A stretch of DNA of 64,000 bases from Hawksworthiomyces lignivorus (Eukaryota; Ascomycota; Sordariomycetes; Ophiostomatales; Ophiostomataceae). The translations under genes were made by a program, and so were the position numbers. The stretch lies in assembly GCA_002917075.1 (NCBI GenBank), contig NTMA01000061.1, positions 62,001-126,000 on the forward strand, given 5' to 3'. Shown piece by piece: positions 12,004 to 24,434 of this stretch. The notes below the pieces were generated by a model. It was not told the origin of the DNA. It did not search any database and saw only the letters and a program-made list of their open reading frames with translations. Each line of letters starts with the position of its first letter. Position 1 is the stretch's first letter.

Positions 12004-13957
12004 GATGGCGCTGCTCGCGCGGGGATGATGGATGAGATGGTTTCTGGATGAGATCTTCGACTGGAGGAGGCTGGTGGCCGAAGATAAACCCGCTGCACGC
12101 TCACCCACGTGCAAGCCGCAGCTCTGCCTGGTCAGACAAGATGGCGTGAGAGGAGTGCCGAGGAAAAAGCGAAGTCGGAAAAGACAAGATCACGAGGATT
12201 TTAATTCAAAACCTCGAAAGAACGTAAAAGCTTTGAAGCAATTCGGACGATCTGAATCGCCAGGCGCCGAATGGGTTGGCTGTCGGCTTTGCACTTGCCG
12301 TTGGCTGCAACTGAGGCTTTGTGGCAAATAAGGGAAGATTGAAGTGTGGCGTCGATAGCAAGGAAGGAGCGAATGACGGCAAAAGAACGACGCGGTTCTG
12401 AATGGGTAGGTGCGTCCACACTCCATAACGTACTCCGTAGTTCCTGCCCGCTATGGCCAGCTGCTAATACCCCCACATTTCATTGGCGAATGAGGTGCGT
12501 GCAAATATACAGCTTAAAGAGGGAGAAGAATGGCTGCTCGTATCTGAGTGTCTTTGTTATTTCTCGGCTTCGTCGCCAGTGAATGGAAGCATGCGGTTCA
12601 AAGGCACCTGTAAATTGCAAATCAAGAGAGTCGAATTCCTGAGCAAAGGCGAAGCCGGACTAAAGCTCTCCAACTTTAGAGAACTACCAAATTCCAAACG
12701 CATAGAATCAAGTCGGAGAGGCAATTTCGCCATCGCCGGCCATTTATCCATCCTCGCCTACGTGGAAGGCTGTCGCAAGCAACCATATGCAAACCATTTC
12801 GCCTAAAATATAGCCCAATGCGACGACTTCAAGAATTCCATCTGGAGCTGCTTATCTCTTTCGCTTATATATAAATATATTTATATTTCCTAGATATAGA
12901 GATGCGTGTGTATATGTGTGTATCATTCGCGGCCAGTGGCGCCAGAGTCATTAAAGTTGGCTCATATTCTTTTTTATATTAGAAAAACAACTTGTACGAT
13001 ATCTTTATAAAACATCCATATGATAATGGCGAATATTAGCGAAAGAGATACGGCAGCCGACTGGGCAAAGAGACAGCTCTCAAGAAAGACGACTGTAGTT
13101 GAGACGAAGTAAGACGCAGTGGAGCAGGCAGACATATGTGTTGAGAAGCATGTCAATGGCTGTGGGAAAGACAAAACCATCAATGTGCTACGATGAAGAA
13201 AAGAATTATAAACCGTATCCTCAATGCTTATCAAAAGAAGAAGCTGGAACAGGGGGACTGCCTCTGGCTTGCTTGCTTGTTTGCATAGGTGGGTTGGACA
13301 GTACGGAGTAAACTGCCAGCTGCCTACTAAACATCACCAATAGCTTCCGCCACAGCAGGGAGGCCAATTGGTTCCTTGAAATATTGCCTATGAAGTTATG
13401 ACCAATTTTTTGCTTCTTTGCGAATGCAAATATTTGTATAGCACAGATTGTGATACAATTTCGGGAGGGATATTTCTAGACTCAGAACTCTACGCTACTT
13501 CGATGCGAGGCAGGTTGCTACCGCTTGGCATGGTGTACTATAGATCAAAGATTTCAGTGGGCGAAAGCTATTCCAGCAGAGGACAGTCGCTGAGAGCCCA
13601 GTGAAATTAGCCGCGTCGTGTTGCAATTAGGTTGGCTCAGCACCCTCTGAAAATACCATCACGTGAGATCCCGCTTAGAACGCGTACAATTAATAGCCAA
13701 TCCGCACTGTACACACCAAACGCGCCCAAACCGCGTCTAAGGCTTAGCGGGTGAACTGCCAATTTGCAATGGTCTTGGATGTCTTAATGGTGGTTGTACT
13801 ATTCCATATCCAGGACTGTGTATCAGAACGAACGTCAACTGTTCTAGCTCGTGTACATTGACGCAGCATTGTTTCGTATAGCAATTCTTATTTTGAGCTG
13901 CCTAGTCGCCATGATTTTTTGACGGTGACCCTGCAGTTCGTCTCTCCTCTTGCGCAC
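12004..13957. other. Divergent intergenic region
   Basis: Shared 5' region of the MAPKKK gene (leftward) and the Sld3 gene (rightward). It carries two copies of the TACGGAGTA/TACTCCGTA 9-mer (12431 and 13302) and AT-rich tracts around 12860-12990. Only short unconvincing open frames are present. Confidence 0.6.
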
Positions 13958-16900
13958 ATGTCCTCTCACCGTCGGTCGAGCTCCTACGCGTTGTCGCGCA
14001 CCGCATCACTTTCTCGGTCGACAGCTCTCGCCTCGTCCTCAGAACACGTCTCAGAGAGCGCACAGTTGAGGTCCGGATCCAGGTTGCCCTCGGACGAGGC
14101 TCCATTGGTCGCCTCTCGCAAGAGACGAAGCGACCATGGCCTGCCAGAGGAGGCCAAACGCCGGCGGCCGGACGAGCCATTGCTGACAACGGAGGACCTT
14201 TTGAAGCCGTCTATCGTCGTGAGGGTAAGTTGCTGCAATGGAGCTGGCTGGTTGGCTGTTTCTCCTTTGTCCTTTGTTTCGAGTCTCACATGCTATAGGC
14301 ACATCCACCAAACCCGCTGTCAAAGCCTTTTACGCTACTTCCTCTGATGCTTCTGCCACGAGAGCATCTGCCGCTGTCCCACCTAGACTTTTCGGCGCCC
14401 CAGGGTGATCTGCCCCTGGCGCACCGCTTTCAGTCCCACATCCGCATCATGGAACTGGAGGGCCGCCTGGGGTCAAACGTTCTCATTGCCCGTGCGCCGT
14501 CGAGCAACAGCAATACCAGCGCAGGGTTCAGCAGCGCCAGCAGCACATTTGCCATTGAGCGGGACGACGCGGGTCTTTATGTTCTGTGCAAGCTCGGCAG
14601 CTGGGTCGACACGCGAAAGCTCAGCCAGCTCGCCACCGCCGTGTGCCAGCAGCGGATGCCGACCTCCACACAGGCAGCGGCAAATGCCATGGAGCCCGCG
14701 CTTATCACACCTCAGGTATACAAAGAGCGAGGGCGGAAGAGACTCGCAATTGCGGAGCTGCAGTCGATTGTCAGGCGACGGCCGGTATCCCAGCTGGTAG
14801 AAGAGGCAGTCACGCAAGCTAGCCAGGATGAGGGGACGCAGCCAGTGGACGAAGCTGCTTCCTCTGTTCAGCTAGATGCAGCTTCGACAGAGACTTCAAG
14901 CAAGGATGCGGCCGTGGAGCTTCCATCGCAAATTCCTAGCCAAGAACCGCTGCCCAATTCTAACCCTTCAACGAAGCCGACTCCGCTCCCCACGCCGCCA
15001 GGCTCAGACGCCACGAAAGCCTCTCCTGCTGGCCATAACCCGCCGCCGCCGGAACAGACTGATCCCCCAACGGCCGAGAGTATTTTCCAAAATATCCGTA
15101 ATCAGTATTTTGAAGCATTGTATCATTCCATGGTATGTTGTGCTTCCTTCTTTCTTTCTTTCGCCGCCTGTGTGCTAACTACTTCTAGGGGTCTCTAGCG
15201 TATTTTGCAAAAGGGCCTCTGTCACGCGCGCGCGCTGCCTTTCATCTGGACTGTGATTCGAATTTGGAAATGGGCGACCTGATAGACTTCTTGAAGGGCC
15301 TTGTCCTTGCTACGGCGATGATTGACAAGAAGTACCGCGAGACTGTGCCCGAGATTGTTGCTCGCCTTCGCACGCTGGGAGGATACATATCTGACCATGC
15401 TGAGCCGAAACGGAAGTCCAAGAAAGCCAAAAAGGTGAAATTAAGCAGCAACGGTCTGTACGCGGACGAAGAGAGTCATGTTCACAAGTGGTGGAATACC
15501 AATAAGCCCGAGCCGCGTGACGACGAAGTTTTCCCGCGCCCCGAAGAAGTCAAGTACGTCATCGGATGCCTGCGGACGCGCGAGACGCAGCTGCAGATGA
15601 TCCTCATTCTCGAAATCCTAGCTCTCGAGACCCTGCGGCCGAGTGGCGAGTCCGGCGAGAGCCAGCTTCCGGGACTTCCTGGCCTCCCTGGCATGCCGCT
15701 GTCCGAACTTGGGGCAACACCCCTTGCCAAGAAAGAAGCACCCAGAAAGCGGAGCAAGCACAACTTTCCGCTGCTCATCGACGTGCATGCAGACCGGCTT
15801 TGCATCTGGCAGTCGACGACGCTGGATGACGTGCGGGCCTTGGCCGAGTCCCAGGTCCGCGCCGCCAGCGCAGGCGAGCACAATGTCCCGACGAGCTCCC
15901 AGTCCGACCTACTCAAAGATTTCTGTGTGGACATCATTGTGCCTTTGTAAGTTATAAAGAAAAGACACAGATTGCTCACATAATGCGCTATTATGGTGGG
16001 AAAGCTAACATAGGACAGCTTCTCCCCGCGCTTGCCGTTGATTTGCGATGCGCTCAACCGTAAGCTGGGCGGGCCTGTTATCGCGCCGCCTGCACGTTCC
16101 TCGAAAGCAGCCGCTGGCTCGACAAAATCGCCGTCTAGCACGAAACCACGAGAAAAGTCGTCGTCCTCCAAGCGGCACCAACAGAAATCCAAACCGGGCT
16201 CGGTTACCCGCCGGCCTGGGGCAGCCACGTCAGCCTCTAACTCTGCGCGCAGCCTCGAGCGTGTGCTTTCCAACGAGCGCCTGCGGCGCAGCGTCTCACG
16301 AGGTCCCAATGACGCCATTGCACAGATGCGCAGCGCTATGGCGGCGCCCATTCCGGGCCTGAAGCGGGAGATGAGCGAGCCCGCGGCCTTGTCTAGCGTT
16401 CCGCTTATGAGGCGGGGATCATCGACCTCGCTCAAAGACCGGCCGGCCAACATGCTGTCCAGGAGCGCTTCTGCTGTGTCCGTCAGCACGAGCAAGACGG
16501 ACGATCCACGTGCGCAAAAGAAGGCGATGGTGGAGGCCCAGCTGCAGGAGGCCATTTCAGCTCTTAAGAAGCCCAATCGGGAGCTAGCTGGAAAGGCAAC
16601 TGTCGAGGCGGCCGAAAAGCGGCTGCTCGCAGCATCGAGTCAGATGAGGAGTAAGACAATGAAGAAACCCCACTCGGGTGTCGCAGACCTCGCTAGGACG
16701 CATGTGCTAACTTGGTTTTCTGCAGAATCGAAGAAGCCGGCTCGCCCGACAGCGGATAACCGGATTCAGGTCAAGGCCACGCCAATGAACAACCGGTTCC
16801 GCGACGTCTTCGCTGCGGAGGCGACAGCCGTGGAATCGCACGGGCCAGCCTTTGGAAATTATCACAGCCAACAGCAGCACTACCTGTGCCCGCCGCTGCC

Positions 16901-17711
16901 AATGAGCCGGGGAGATGCGCTGTTCTCGGCCCTCCCTGACCAGGAGAACCTCCCTGTAGTTGCAACCTCGCCGCATGTGACGGCCACACCTGTGGCTGGC
17001 CGGATACAAGCGACACCTTCGCGGGCGGCGCCTGCCGTGCCGGACTCGGCTGTTCGCGCGATCTCAGTGACAGCGGCGGTCGCGACAACAACAACAACGA
17101 CCACCTCGCTGCTGGGCGGCGGGAAATTCGCTATGGCCCGAAAGGCCATGCAGTCGTGCGCTGTCGACGAGGCGGTGGTGCCGACTTCGTCTCCTGCGGC
17201 AGGCAGGCCGGGGCCGACTTCGGATCCTAGAGGAGCAGGAGCAGGGAGCGGCGGCGATCTGGGTATGGGCCTGGGTCTCGGCCCGCCGCGGCCGGTTCCT
17301 AGCGAGAACCGTGGTGCCACACTCGGCGACGATGTCGTGCTGGCGTCGTCGCCGCTGCAGGCGCGGTCGCGGCCCTCGGCGTCGATGGTGGCGGCCGCAC
17401 CCTCCTCGGCAGCGATGCGGGCCGGCATGATCCCGCCGTCGCCGTCTCCCTTCTTCGGGCGGACCAGCAGGGCCATGCTGCCAGAGACGCCCACAAAAGC
17501 GCGGCCGATGCCCATTGTGGACAGTGGCGGCGTCGGCAGCATCAGCGGCAGGAGTGACGAGGCAGCTGAGGTCATCGGCGTGGCCAGCACGCCCCTGCCA
17601 CCGCGAGCTGCCGCGCTGGGTGGGGCCGGTAACGGCGTCGGCGGCAGCAACAGCATCCAGTCGCTATACCAGCAGATGGGCTGGGACGACGACCTGGAGG
17701 ATTTGGCATGA
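13958..17711 (+). CDS. sld3: DNA replication regulator Sld3
   Basis: Replication-initiation factor that, once phosphorylated by CDK, links Cdc45 and Dpb11 to the loaded MCM helicase. Exons are 13958-14224, 14299-15132, 15189-15946 and 16019-17711. The last probably has a further in-frame intron at 16651-16725 (GTAAGA donor, GCTAAC branch, TTTTCTGCAG acceptor), giving about 1158 aa. Family marks are KPSIVVRAHPPNPLSKP, LMLLPREHLPLSHLD, LAYFAKGPLSRARAAFHLD, the HVHKWW segment and GCLRTRETQLQMILILE, all spread through the conserved Sld3 core in the first half. The C-terminal half is low-complexity, rich in Ser, Pro and Lys, with many SP/TP sites suited to CDK control. ATG 13958 is the first in frame. 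The gene converges with the Trs65 gene. Confidence 0.9.
16651..16725 (+). other. Probable in-frame intron in Sld3
   Basis: A 75-bp stretch that can be read through as 25 codons but has a good donor (GTAAGA), a GCTAAC branch site about 15 nt from the end and a polypyrimidine TTTTCTGCAG acceptor. Removal joins ...SSQMR to KSKKPARP in frame. Retention would give a longer isoform with no frameshift. Confidence 0.65.
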
Positions 17712-18114
17712 GGAGACGAGGGTGAAAGGACAGAAGAGACGGAGGGGAGCAGAGCACGATATTTCATTCTGCATTGGATACGCGACACGACCGGCTACAT
17801 AGGCATTCCGTACATTCTGTATACAGAGAAGGGAAGCAGGGGCGCATGGACGGCATTAGACGATGTGTTGTTCAATGATTCTTTTTGGAGCGAGCAGTAC
17901 TTTTGCTTTTTTGCATTTACCGGCGCGGGCATTTCAGGCGTTTTTTCGGTTCTTCTATTCGTTTTACTTTATTAGAGATACAATATCGTAGAGACTCGCT
18001 TCGTCTCTTTCAACTACAAACGTAAAAATCCGAAAGCGTCATGGCTCGGTATTCTATGCTCTTTCTCTCTTTCTTTCCAAGTCTCGCTAGCTGACCAGCC
18101 CCCTTGAGCGGCGG
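17712..18114. other. Convergent 3' region
   Basis: Shared 3' flank of the Sld3 and Trs65 genes. It holds A/T-rich stretches suitable for poly(A) signals and no gene. Confidence 0.6.
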
Positions 18115-20494
18115 CTAAGCGGCGGCGGCAGTTGCGTCTTTGCGCCGGCCCTCGGAGATGATCATAGCCGGCAGCTCGCGCACGTCGACGTGCTCCTGCG
18201 AGCCTAGGTCGACGACGCGCACTGCCTCGATGCCGACGGCGCCGTGGCGCAAGGCCACAAAGCGCAGGGAGACGACGTGGCAGGCGTTGGGCGCCAGCGG
18301 CCCCACGCGCGTGTCGGCGCTGCTGAGGCAGACGACGTCGGTGCTGTCGACCAGCGAGCTGCGCTGCATCGCGTGCACAATGTTCTCGTCGAGCACGGCG
18401 TCGGCGACGGCGTCGACGCTGTCGCTAGAGGCGCCACCGCCGCCGCCGGCCGTATTCGTATTGGTGCCGCCGAGACCGAGGGTCCCTGACCGACCGCGCC
18501 CACCGTGAGCGCCGCCTATGCTGCCTCCCCCATGCCGCCCGGCCGTCGACGGCGGCCGGATGACGCGCACGTCGTTGCGGCGGCGTTTTGGCAGCGGGAT
18601 GAGGGCCAGCTTGCGCGCCGGAGCAGGCGGCGGTGGTAGATTGTTGCCGTTTCCTGCCACCGCTGCCGCTGGGCTCGCGGGATGTGGCAGCGCCGGCACC
18701 GACGGCGCCCGGTTGACGACGAAGACGGTCCAGCAGAACTCCTCGCCGGCGTAGACGGGGTGGTCGGGTGCAGAAAAGGTCATGGTGATGCCAAAGTCTG
18801 GAATGGTGGTCTCGGTGCTGCGGGCGGCGGCGGCCTCGAGAGTGGGCAGGGCGTCGGGCCGGCTGACGGCGGGCGCAGTGAAAGAGGACATGCCGTCGAT
18901 GGACAGCTGCGAGGGCCGGTGGGCGCGCTGCAGGGGCGCGGGCGGCTGCAGGGCAGTACCGAAGCCCGGATTGACGGGCTGGGTGAAGTCGAGCGCCGTA
19001 GTCCAGACCATGCGCAGGCGCGGCGTGCAGACGCCTGGGCGCACCAGGGCGGTGGCCTCGATGGAGACGGTGAGATCGCGCGTCGGCGGCGTTTCGATGC
19101 CGCCAACGCCGCCGCCGCTGCCATACCGGGCGCCTGCACCGCCCCCGACATGATGTGGCTGGCTCACGTCGTAGGCCAGCGGCGCCAAGCGGTACATAAA
19201 AGTGAAGTGGTCGCGCGCCACACAGTAGAGGGGCAGACCAAGCCCGCCGGCGGCGGCGTTGAGGTCGGTGACGACGCCAGCAGGCAGCGTTAGGTCGATG
19301 CTTGACAGCACGATCTCGCAGTCGAAAAAGGGCGTGAAGTCGACCTCAAGCAGGGCTACGACGGCTGGGCTCGTGGGCGCCGCGTTGGGCCGCGCGAAGC
19401 GCACACGCGCGTGCACGGCTGGGTAGACTCGGAAGGCGACCGCCTTGAGGCCCCGCAGAGCGCGAGACGCAAAGCGCGCGTCGTGCAGGGCGGCGGCGGC
19501 CGGTGCGACGCGCGACACGCGCTGTGCCGACAGCCGTGGCTGCGCACCGCCCAGGGCCGGGTCGCCGCCGAAAGACTCGAGCAGGTTTAGGCCGCTCGGC
19601 TCGCGGCTGCGCAGGAAGCCAAAGCCCGGCTCGGCGGCGCCTGCAGCAGCGCCGTCCGTCATGCTCGTGGCATACGCCGGCGCAGATGCGTAGGAAGAGC
19701 TCGCAGCCCCGAGCGATGCCGGGCGCAGGCTGGCAACGGCAGAAAAGGATACGGAAGGCCCGTGCAGCCGAGCACGAGGCCGGCCGAGGAACACGGGCAG
19801 CTTCCAGAGGAAATATGTTTGGCGTATCGGCTTCGGTCTACGCCCACCATCGGCACCGTTCACCGCTGCGGTCTCCCCCTCTTCGCTGTCTTCCTCGCTG
19901 CTCTCTTCATCACTACTGCTATCCTTGTTGGCGGTCTCCGGGTCGCTGACAACGGCTAGCGGCTTCTGTATATCCTCCACGATGCCGCCGAAGATGACCT
20001 CGACGACTGGTGGCGACGACTCACGGCCGGGGACGTGGCTGTTGACGATCTGGGCTTCAAGGACAATGGCTAGCCGGTCGAGGTAGCTTCGCAAACGGCT
20101 TTCGCTCTGGTGCGGCGTGCGTAATATTAAATAGACATCGACAGTCTCATCTGCATCGCTCCGAGAGTAAGCATCTGGGCAAGACAAAGCCGGGCAGTGT
20201 GGTCGGTTTGCAGCAGCCTAGTACCTCTCCTTCTCCTGCTCTCATCTCTTTTTCTTTCTTTCTCTCTCCGCACCTTTCTTTCCAGCACTTACCAAAGAAA
20301 AGAGATTCCCGATCTTCAATCGCCTCGATCACAGCCTGGGGCGACTCGCCCCGGCTACTACACTGCTCGAGAACCTGCTCGAGGTGGCATTCTGTTTCTA
20401 GCGGCACGACATAGGCTAGGTATGATTCTCGCACAAAATCGGTGTCGGCGTCGGCGTCGACCGGTGTGTCGTCGTATATAGGAGAGACTGCCAT
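18115..20494 (-). CDS. trs65: TRAPPII complex subunit Trs65 (TRAPPC13-like)
   Basis: Subunit of the TRAPPII exchange-factor complex, which activates Rab GTPases at the late Golgi. Two exons, 20494-20293 and 20150-18115, flank a 142-bp intron. The junction gives ESLFFDETVDVYLILRT, a conserved Trs65 segment, which selects this acceptor over the longer open frame. About 745 aa. Other marks are YFLWKLPVFLGRPRARLH, PSGLNLLESF, PRLSAQRV, FTYLYK-like FTFMYRLAP, FCWTVFVVNR, LIPLPKRRR, VLDENIVHAMQ and the C-terminal VEAVRVVDL segment, in the order expected for the fungal family. Several Ala/Gly-rich insertions lengthen loops. ATG 20494 is the only sensible in-frame ATG upstream. Confidence 0.88.
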
Positions 20495-21753
20495 GAGGAT
20501 TACTACTGCATGGCGCTGATGGACTCCGTTTGTCTCAAGAGTTGCGTGTCCTTTAGTTGTGGACTGGAGCACGAGCGCGTTCACCTTGACGCTTGAGATG
20601 GGATGTTGATGTAGAGTGGGTCTGAGCCTGCAGCTTGACAGCGCACGGACCAGTATTTCATTTTCGGAAGCCCAGACCTGCTACTTAGATGAATAATTTC
20701 TGCAACACCAGACCACTATTAGGGGGCCCTGGGCCTATGCTTAGTTTCATGCTCCATCCGCGCTCCCCAATTACTGACATACGCCCTGTGGCTACTGGCG
20801 GTAAGGAGACGGCCAGGCCTAACAATGCTTAGCGGCTTGTGAGCTAATGTTCTCCCACAGCTCTTTGCCATGTTGCTCGTGAAGTTAATCCAACGCTCGA
20901 CAAATGTCTGGTGTTCTCAGGTTAATGACAATTGTGCCCACATACATGTTGTAAGCTTTTGCCATGATAGCCACAGAAATTCACATAAAATGCGTCGGAT
21001 ACAAGAGAATTGCTTTTGGGCTTGCGGACTTCGTAGCTGGGACTGTGCTAGGAGTATCAAAGGAAACAGACACTCGAGAAGGCCGGACAGACTATTTCGT
21101 CAGTGTAGTACGTCGACCTCTTTTCTTGCTAACCCTTGGATATGCGGTCATGGAGTCGATGGGCACCGCTGTTGTGCAGATGTTTGATGGCATGTTCGAA
21201 GACGTTGGAATGTAATGTGAAAGAGAGACGAGTTACAGAGAGAGAGAGAGATGGAGAGAGAGGCCTAGCTGGAGAAGACGTTGTCGTTTTGCCCATCGCG
21301 GGATGGTACGCGTGGTCATCTGTTCTTGCTTCGTTTGCAATTCCTGTCGATCTCTGGAAGGAGCAAACACTCCAGAACAAGGACACGACAAGCTGGGGCT
21401 GCACGTGGCGGCCACAGCAGTGTTGTCTAGATTTGGTCTACAGGACAGCGAGAGTTTGTTTTTTAATAAAAAAACAACAAGAAGCAAATTATGGGCGATA
21501 CGAGGTAAGGTATAAAAGAAACGAGAATATGTATTTTGCATTTCCTCAATATGGAACAATAGAAATTCTGCTTTGTAGTTTATATACTGACAAAAATCCA
21601 GATAAAACGGTGGCTTTAACAAAGACTCTTTTATATGTGCTATAGGGGCACTTGTAGTTCTCCATGTTAGAAATGGCATATATGGCGACTGCGTAATATT
21701 CTTTCAATAACGTTTCACTGTTGCTTTGTTGAGACAACATCAATTCTAGCTGT
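20495..21753. other. Intergenic region
   Basis: Lies between the 5' end of the Trs65 gene and the 3' end of the PDI-like gene. It includes an AG repeat near 21237-21263 and small open frames on both strands without recognisable motifs. Confidence 0.55.
21237..21263. repeat. (AG)n purine repeat
   Basis: An AG dinucleotide run with one short interruption. Non-coding. Confidence 0.75.
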
Positions 21754-23124
21754 TTAAGACATAGAGCCAAGGCAGTCGCTTATAAGAGACTCAATGGCCC
21801 ATGGCGTGATCGACTCATTTTGGTCGAAGATACAAGAATCCTCTTGGCTTTGTATCAGAAACGCCGGATACCGAGCGGGATCCACGCCAAAAGGCTCGGC
21901 TAAGAAAGGGAGCTCAACAGCGTCCACGGTCACAAAATTCACCCGGCCCCTGTGTCTAGCAGCCAGGTCCTTTAGAGCCCCGGCCAGGCGGGATCGTTCA
22001 GCTGCATTGTTGGAAAAGAGCACACCGAGAGGCAAACCAGACTAGATAGAAGCCAGCCCAGTCAGCGCTGAGACGGTGGAATAAGAGGTACAGACCTAAA
22101 TACGACCCTGCTCACCTTTATATACTCCACAAGGTTGGAGAAGTCGGCTAGCTTTGCCACCAGTGGTGATAATGACTCCTCGGCAAACGCAAGCAGATCT
22201 TCCTTTGTGAAGCTGCCCTGGTAGGCCGGTACGGCATCGTCGCGCACATTGAAGACTGTCGCGCGTGGAAGTTTTAGGCCCTCGGTGCCATCCAGCGTGG
22301 GATCAGAGGAGATCAGAACAAAGTACTGCCCCCGGAGGGCATCTGCAACTTCCCGAGCGAGGCTCATAGCGTTGCTAAAGTCATCTGTTCCAACGGTGAA
22401 CAGAAGCAAGGGAACATCCAGGGCTTTCATGGCTTGCAGCTTTGCGCCATCTGTTTCTGATACGGACGGCAGCGTGTTTTTTGCTAGCTCTGTGGCAATT
22501 CTAAGGCGGTTTGTCAATGCGTGGCACACAGCAGATAGTGCATCATGTGTTCTCACCCTGAAGCGGTAAATCTTCCTCTATATCGAGATTGTTTGGATCC
22601 TCGAACAATCCGAACAGCTGGGTAGGAGATGATGCCCTGCCATTCACAGAGTTTGGCATCTACCTCGTCGGCACAGTTCAGCTGCACAACTGTGGCCCAC
22701 GGACGCAGGATCTGGTCTCCACGGTCCAGCTCAGACGACAAGACCTTACAAGGCTCACTACATAATGAAATTCACAATTAGTCAAGAGCAGCGGCTATTG
22801 TGATAGAGACAGTACTTACTACCACGGCTATAGGGTCAAAGCCAGTGAAATTAACAACAATGCTATCTTTTTGGGAGAGGAAACTGTTCAAGAATTGCTC
22901 ACTACGCAGACTGTAGATTGTCAGATCAGCAGTGTCATGGCATTTTGCTGGGGCGGGAATGGAGTTCTGAAGGACTTACACGAGACCACAACATCGCTAT
23001 GGAGGCCAGAGTCCAGCCTTTTCTGGAAGTCTGAGTTGATGTCCGCCAAGGCCGCTGAACATCGTGCCAAGTATGCCAAGTGTGCTAGAAGCGCAGGCCA
23101 AGCGCTCCGAAACAGCTTTACCAT
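21754..23124 (-). CDS. Protein disulfide isomerase-like protein with degenerate active site
   Basis: Secretory-pathway thioredoxin-fold protein. ATG 23124 starts a signal peptide (MVKLFRSAWPALLAHLAYL). A thioredoxin 'a'-like region follows (EQFLNSFLSQKDSIVVNFT, then PCKVLSSELD), then b and b' domains ending with SGLPLGVLFSNNAAERSRL, FVTVDAVELP and YPAFLIQ, which match the PDI b' domain. Clear introns: 22556-22501 and 22115-22042. The two 5' introns are uncertain. An open model of 367 aa needs a GTGTAA donor (22981) and a GAG acceptor (exon from 22753); with the usual neighbouring sites the frame is lost. Either way the first cysteine of CxxC is missing (VVPCK or WYEPCK), and there is no second catalytic domain and no KDEL-type tail. 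It may be a non-catalytic PDI or a decaying gene. The P4H-like gene lies head-to-head. Confidence 0.7.
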
Positions 23125-23485
23125 CTTTCCAGAGACCAAAGCGCGCCTATCGCATGCACCCGCATACCAGAGCCTTCTCGCAAACTGATACTTTTTATTA
23201 GAGAACTGTGCAGTTATCATTTTCCGCGCCAACCACAGAGTCTTGAGCTTTCTTCTGTATTTCCGCCTCTCTGGGTGGTAGGGTAAGCTAACCACCACTT
23301 GGCGGCTGGTACGGCGACACGTGGGTGGGGACGGTGGACTGCGCTGTGAAACCCGGTGTGACTGAAAAAAGTCGTTAAAAATATCAAAACCAATTCCTGA
23401 AAAAATAAAGTATAGAGGCGATTAAATTCATATTAGCAAACGCATATGTCTCTTGGCGATCTTGGCGGATAGACGCAGCACGAGA
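23125..23485. promoter_or_regulatory. Shared divergent promoter, PDI-like / P4H-like
   Basis: 361 bp between two start codons facing away from each other. It is AT-rich on the right (23370-23440) and would serve both genes. Confidence 0.55.
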
Positions 23486-24434
23486 ATGATGTCTGGGCGT
23501 GTTCTGCGGCTGCTGAGCGCGCTGTCGGCAGTAGCAGCACTCGTGGCTATTGGCATCGCCTATTGTCCTGCGTGGCTTGCTGGTTGGTTCGGCCTACCGA
23601 TGTGGTCTAATGCAGAAGAGCTGTTTGCCACGTTGCGGAAGTCCCCGGCAGCTGCCGCAGAGCCGCAGACCTTTTTGCTGTCGCAGGACCCGCTGATCGT
23701 CTATATCAAGGACTTTATCACGCCGGCCGAGGCGGCCCACCTCGTCCACCTTACGTAGGTGACCGGTCCCAGCAGAAAGTGAGACATGCCGTGGGTGGTA
23801 CGCCGATACTAACTGCTTTCCACCCTCCAGGGACGGCCGCTTTGCGCCCTCCATCCTGTGGGACGACAACGGCCGCCCGCACCGCGACAATGCCTACCGC
23901 TCGTCCATGACGGCCAAGCTGCCGTCGGACCCGGTGGTGTCGCGCATTGAGGCGCGGGCGCGGGCCTTTCCCTTCTACCAGGCCGTCGGCGACTTCCAGC
24001 CCATGGTGGTCCAGAACTACGGCGTCGCCGGCCAGTACCGCGACCACTTTGACTGGTACGACGACGGCCACGCCGTCGGCGGCAACGTTGCCTCGACCTT
24101 TTTCGTCTACATCCACACCAACTGCACCGGCGGCGGCACCAACTTCCCCCGGCTGCCGCCTCCGCCCGAGACCGCGACGACGCGCATCATGGGCGGTGAC
24201 AAAGAGGGCGCGGCGGCGGCGGCCGCCGACGAGGTCCCGTGGTGCGACTTTATCGACTGCGACCGGCCCATCGAGGACGGCACCACCTTCCTGCCCATCC
24301 TCGGCAATGCAGTGTACTGGGAGAATATTGACTTTCTTAGCGGGCAGGGGTATCCCGTGACGCTGCACGCGGGCATGCCCGTGACGTCGGGGAACAAGAT
24401 GGGGCTGAATATGTGGACGTGGCAGAAAGTATAG
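23486..24434 (+). CDS. Prolyl 4-hydroxylase alpha-like 2OG-Fe(II) dioxygenase
   Basis: Predicted Fe(II)/2-oxoglutarate dioxygenase of the P4H-alpha fold, with an N-terminal signal anchor (about residues 6-35) that would place the catalytic domain in the ER/secretory lumen. Exons 23486-23754 and 23831-24434 flank a 76-bp intron; 290 aa. Motifs: MVVQNYGVAGQYRDHFDWYD supplies the HxD iron ligands, GGGTNFPRL follows, and LHAGMPVTSGNKMGLNMW carries the distal His and the 2OG-binding Lys. A CDFIDC cysteine pair lies in the variable loop. In animals the P4H alpha chain pairs with PDI; here a PDI-like gene shares the promoter. The substrate protein is unknown. Confidence 0.9.
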
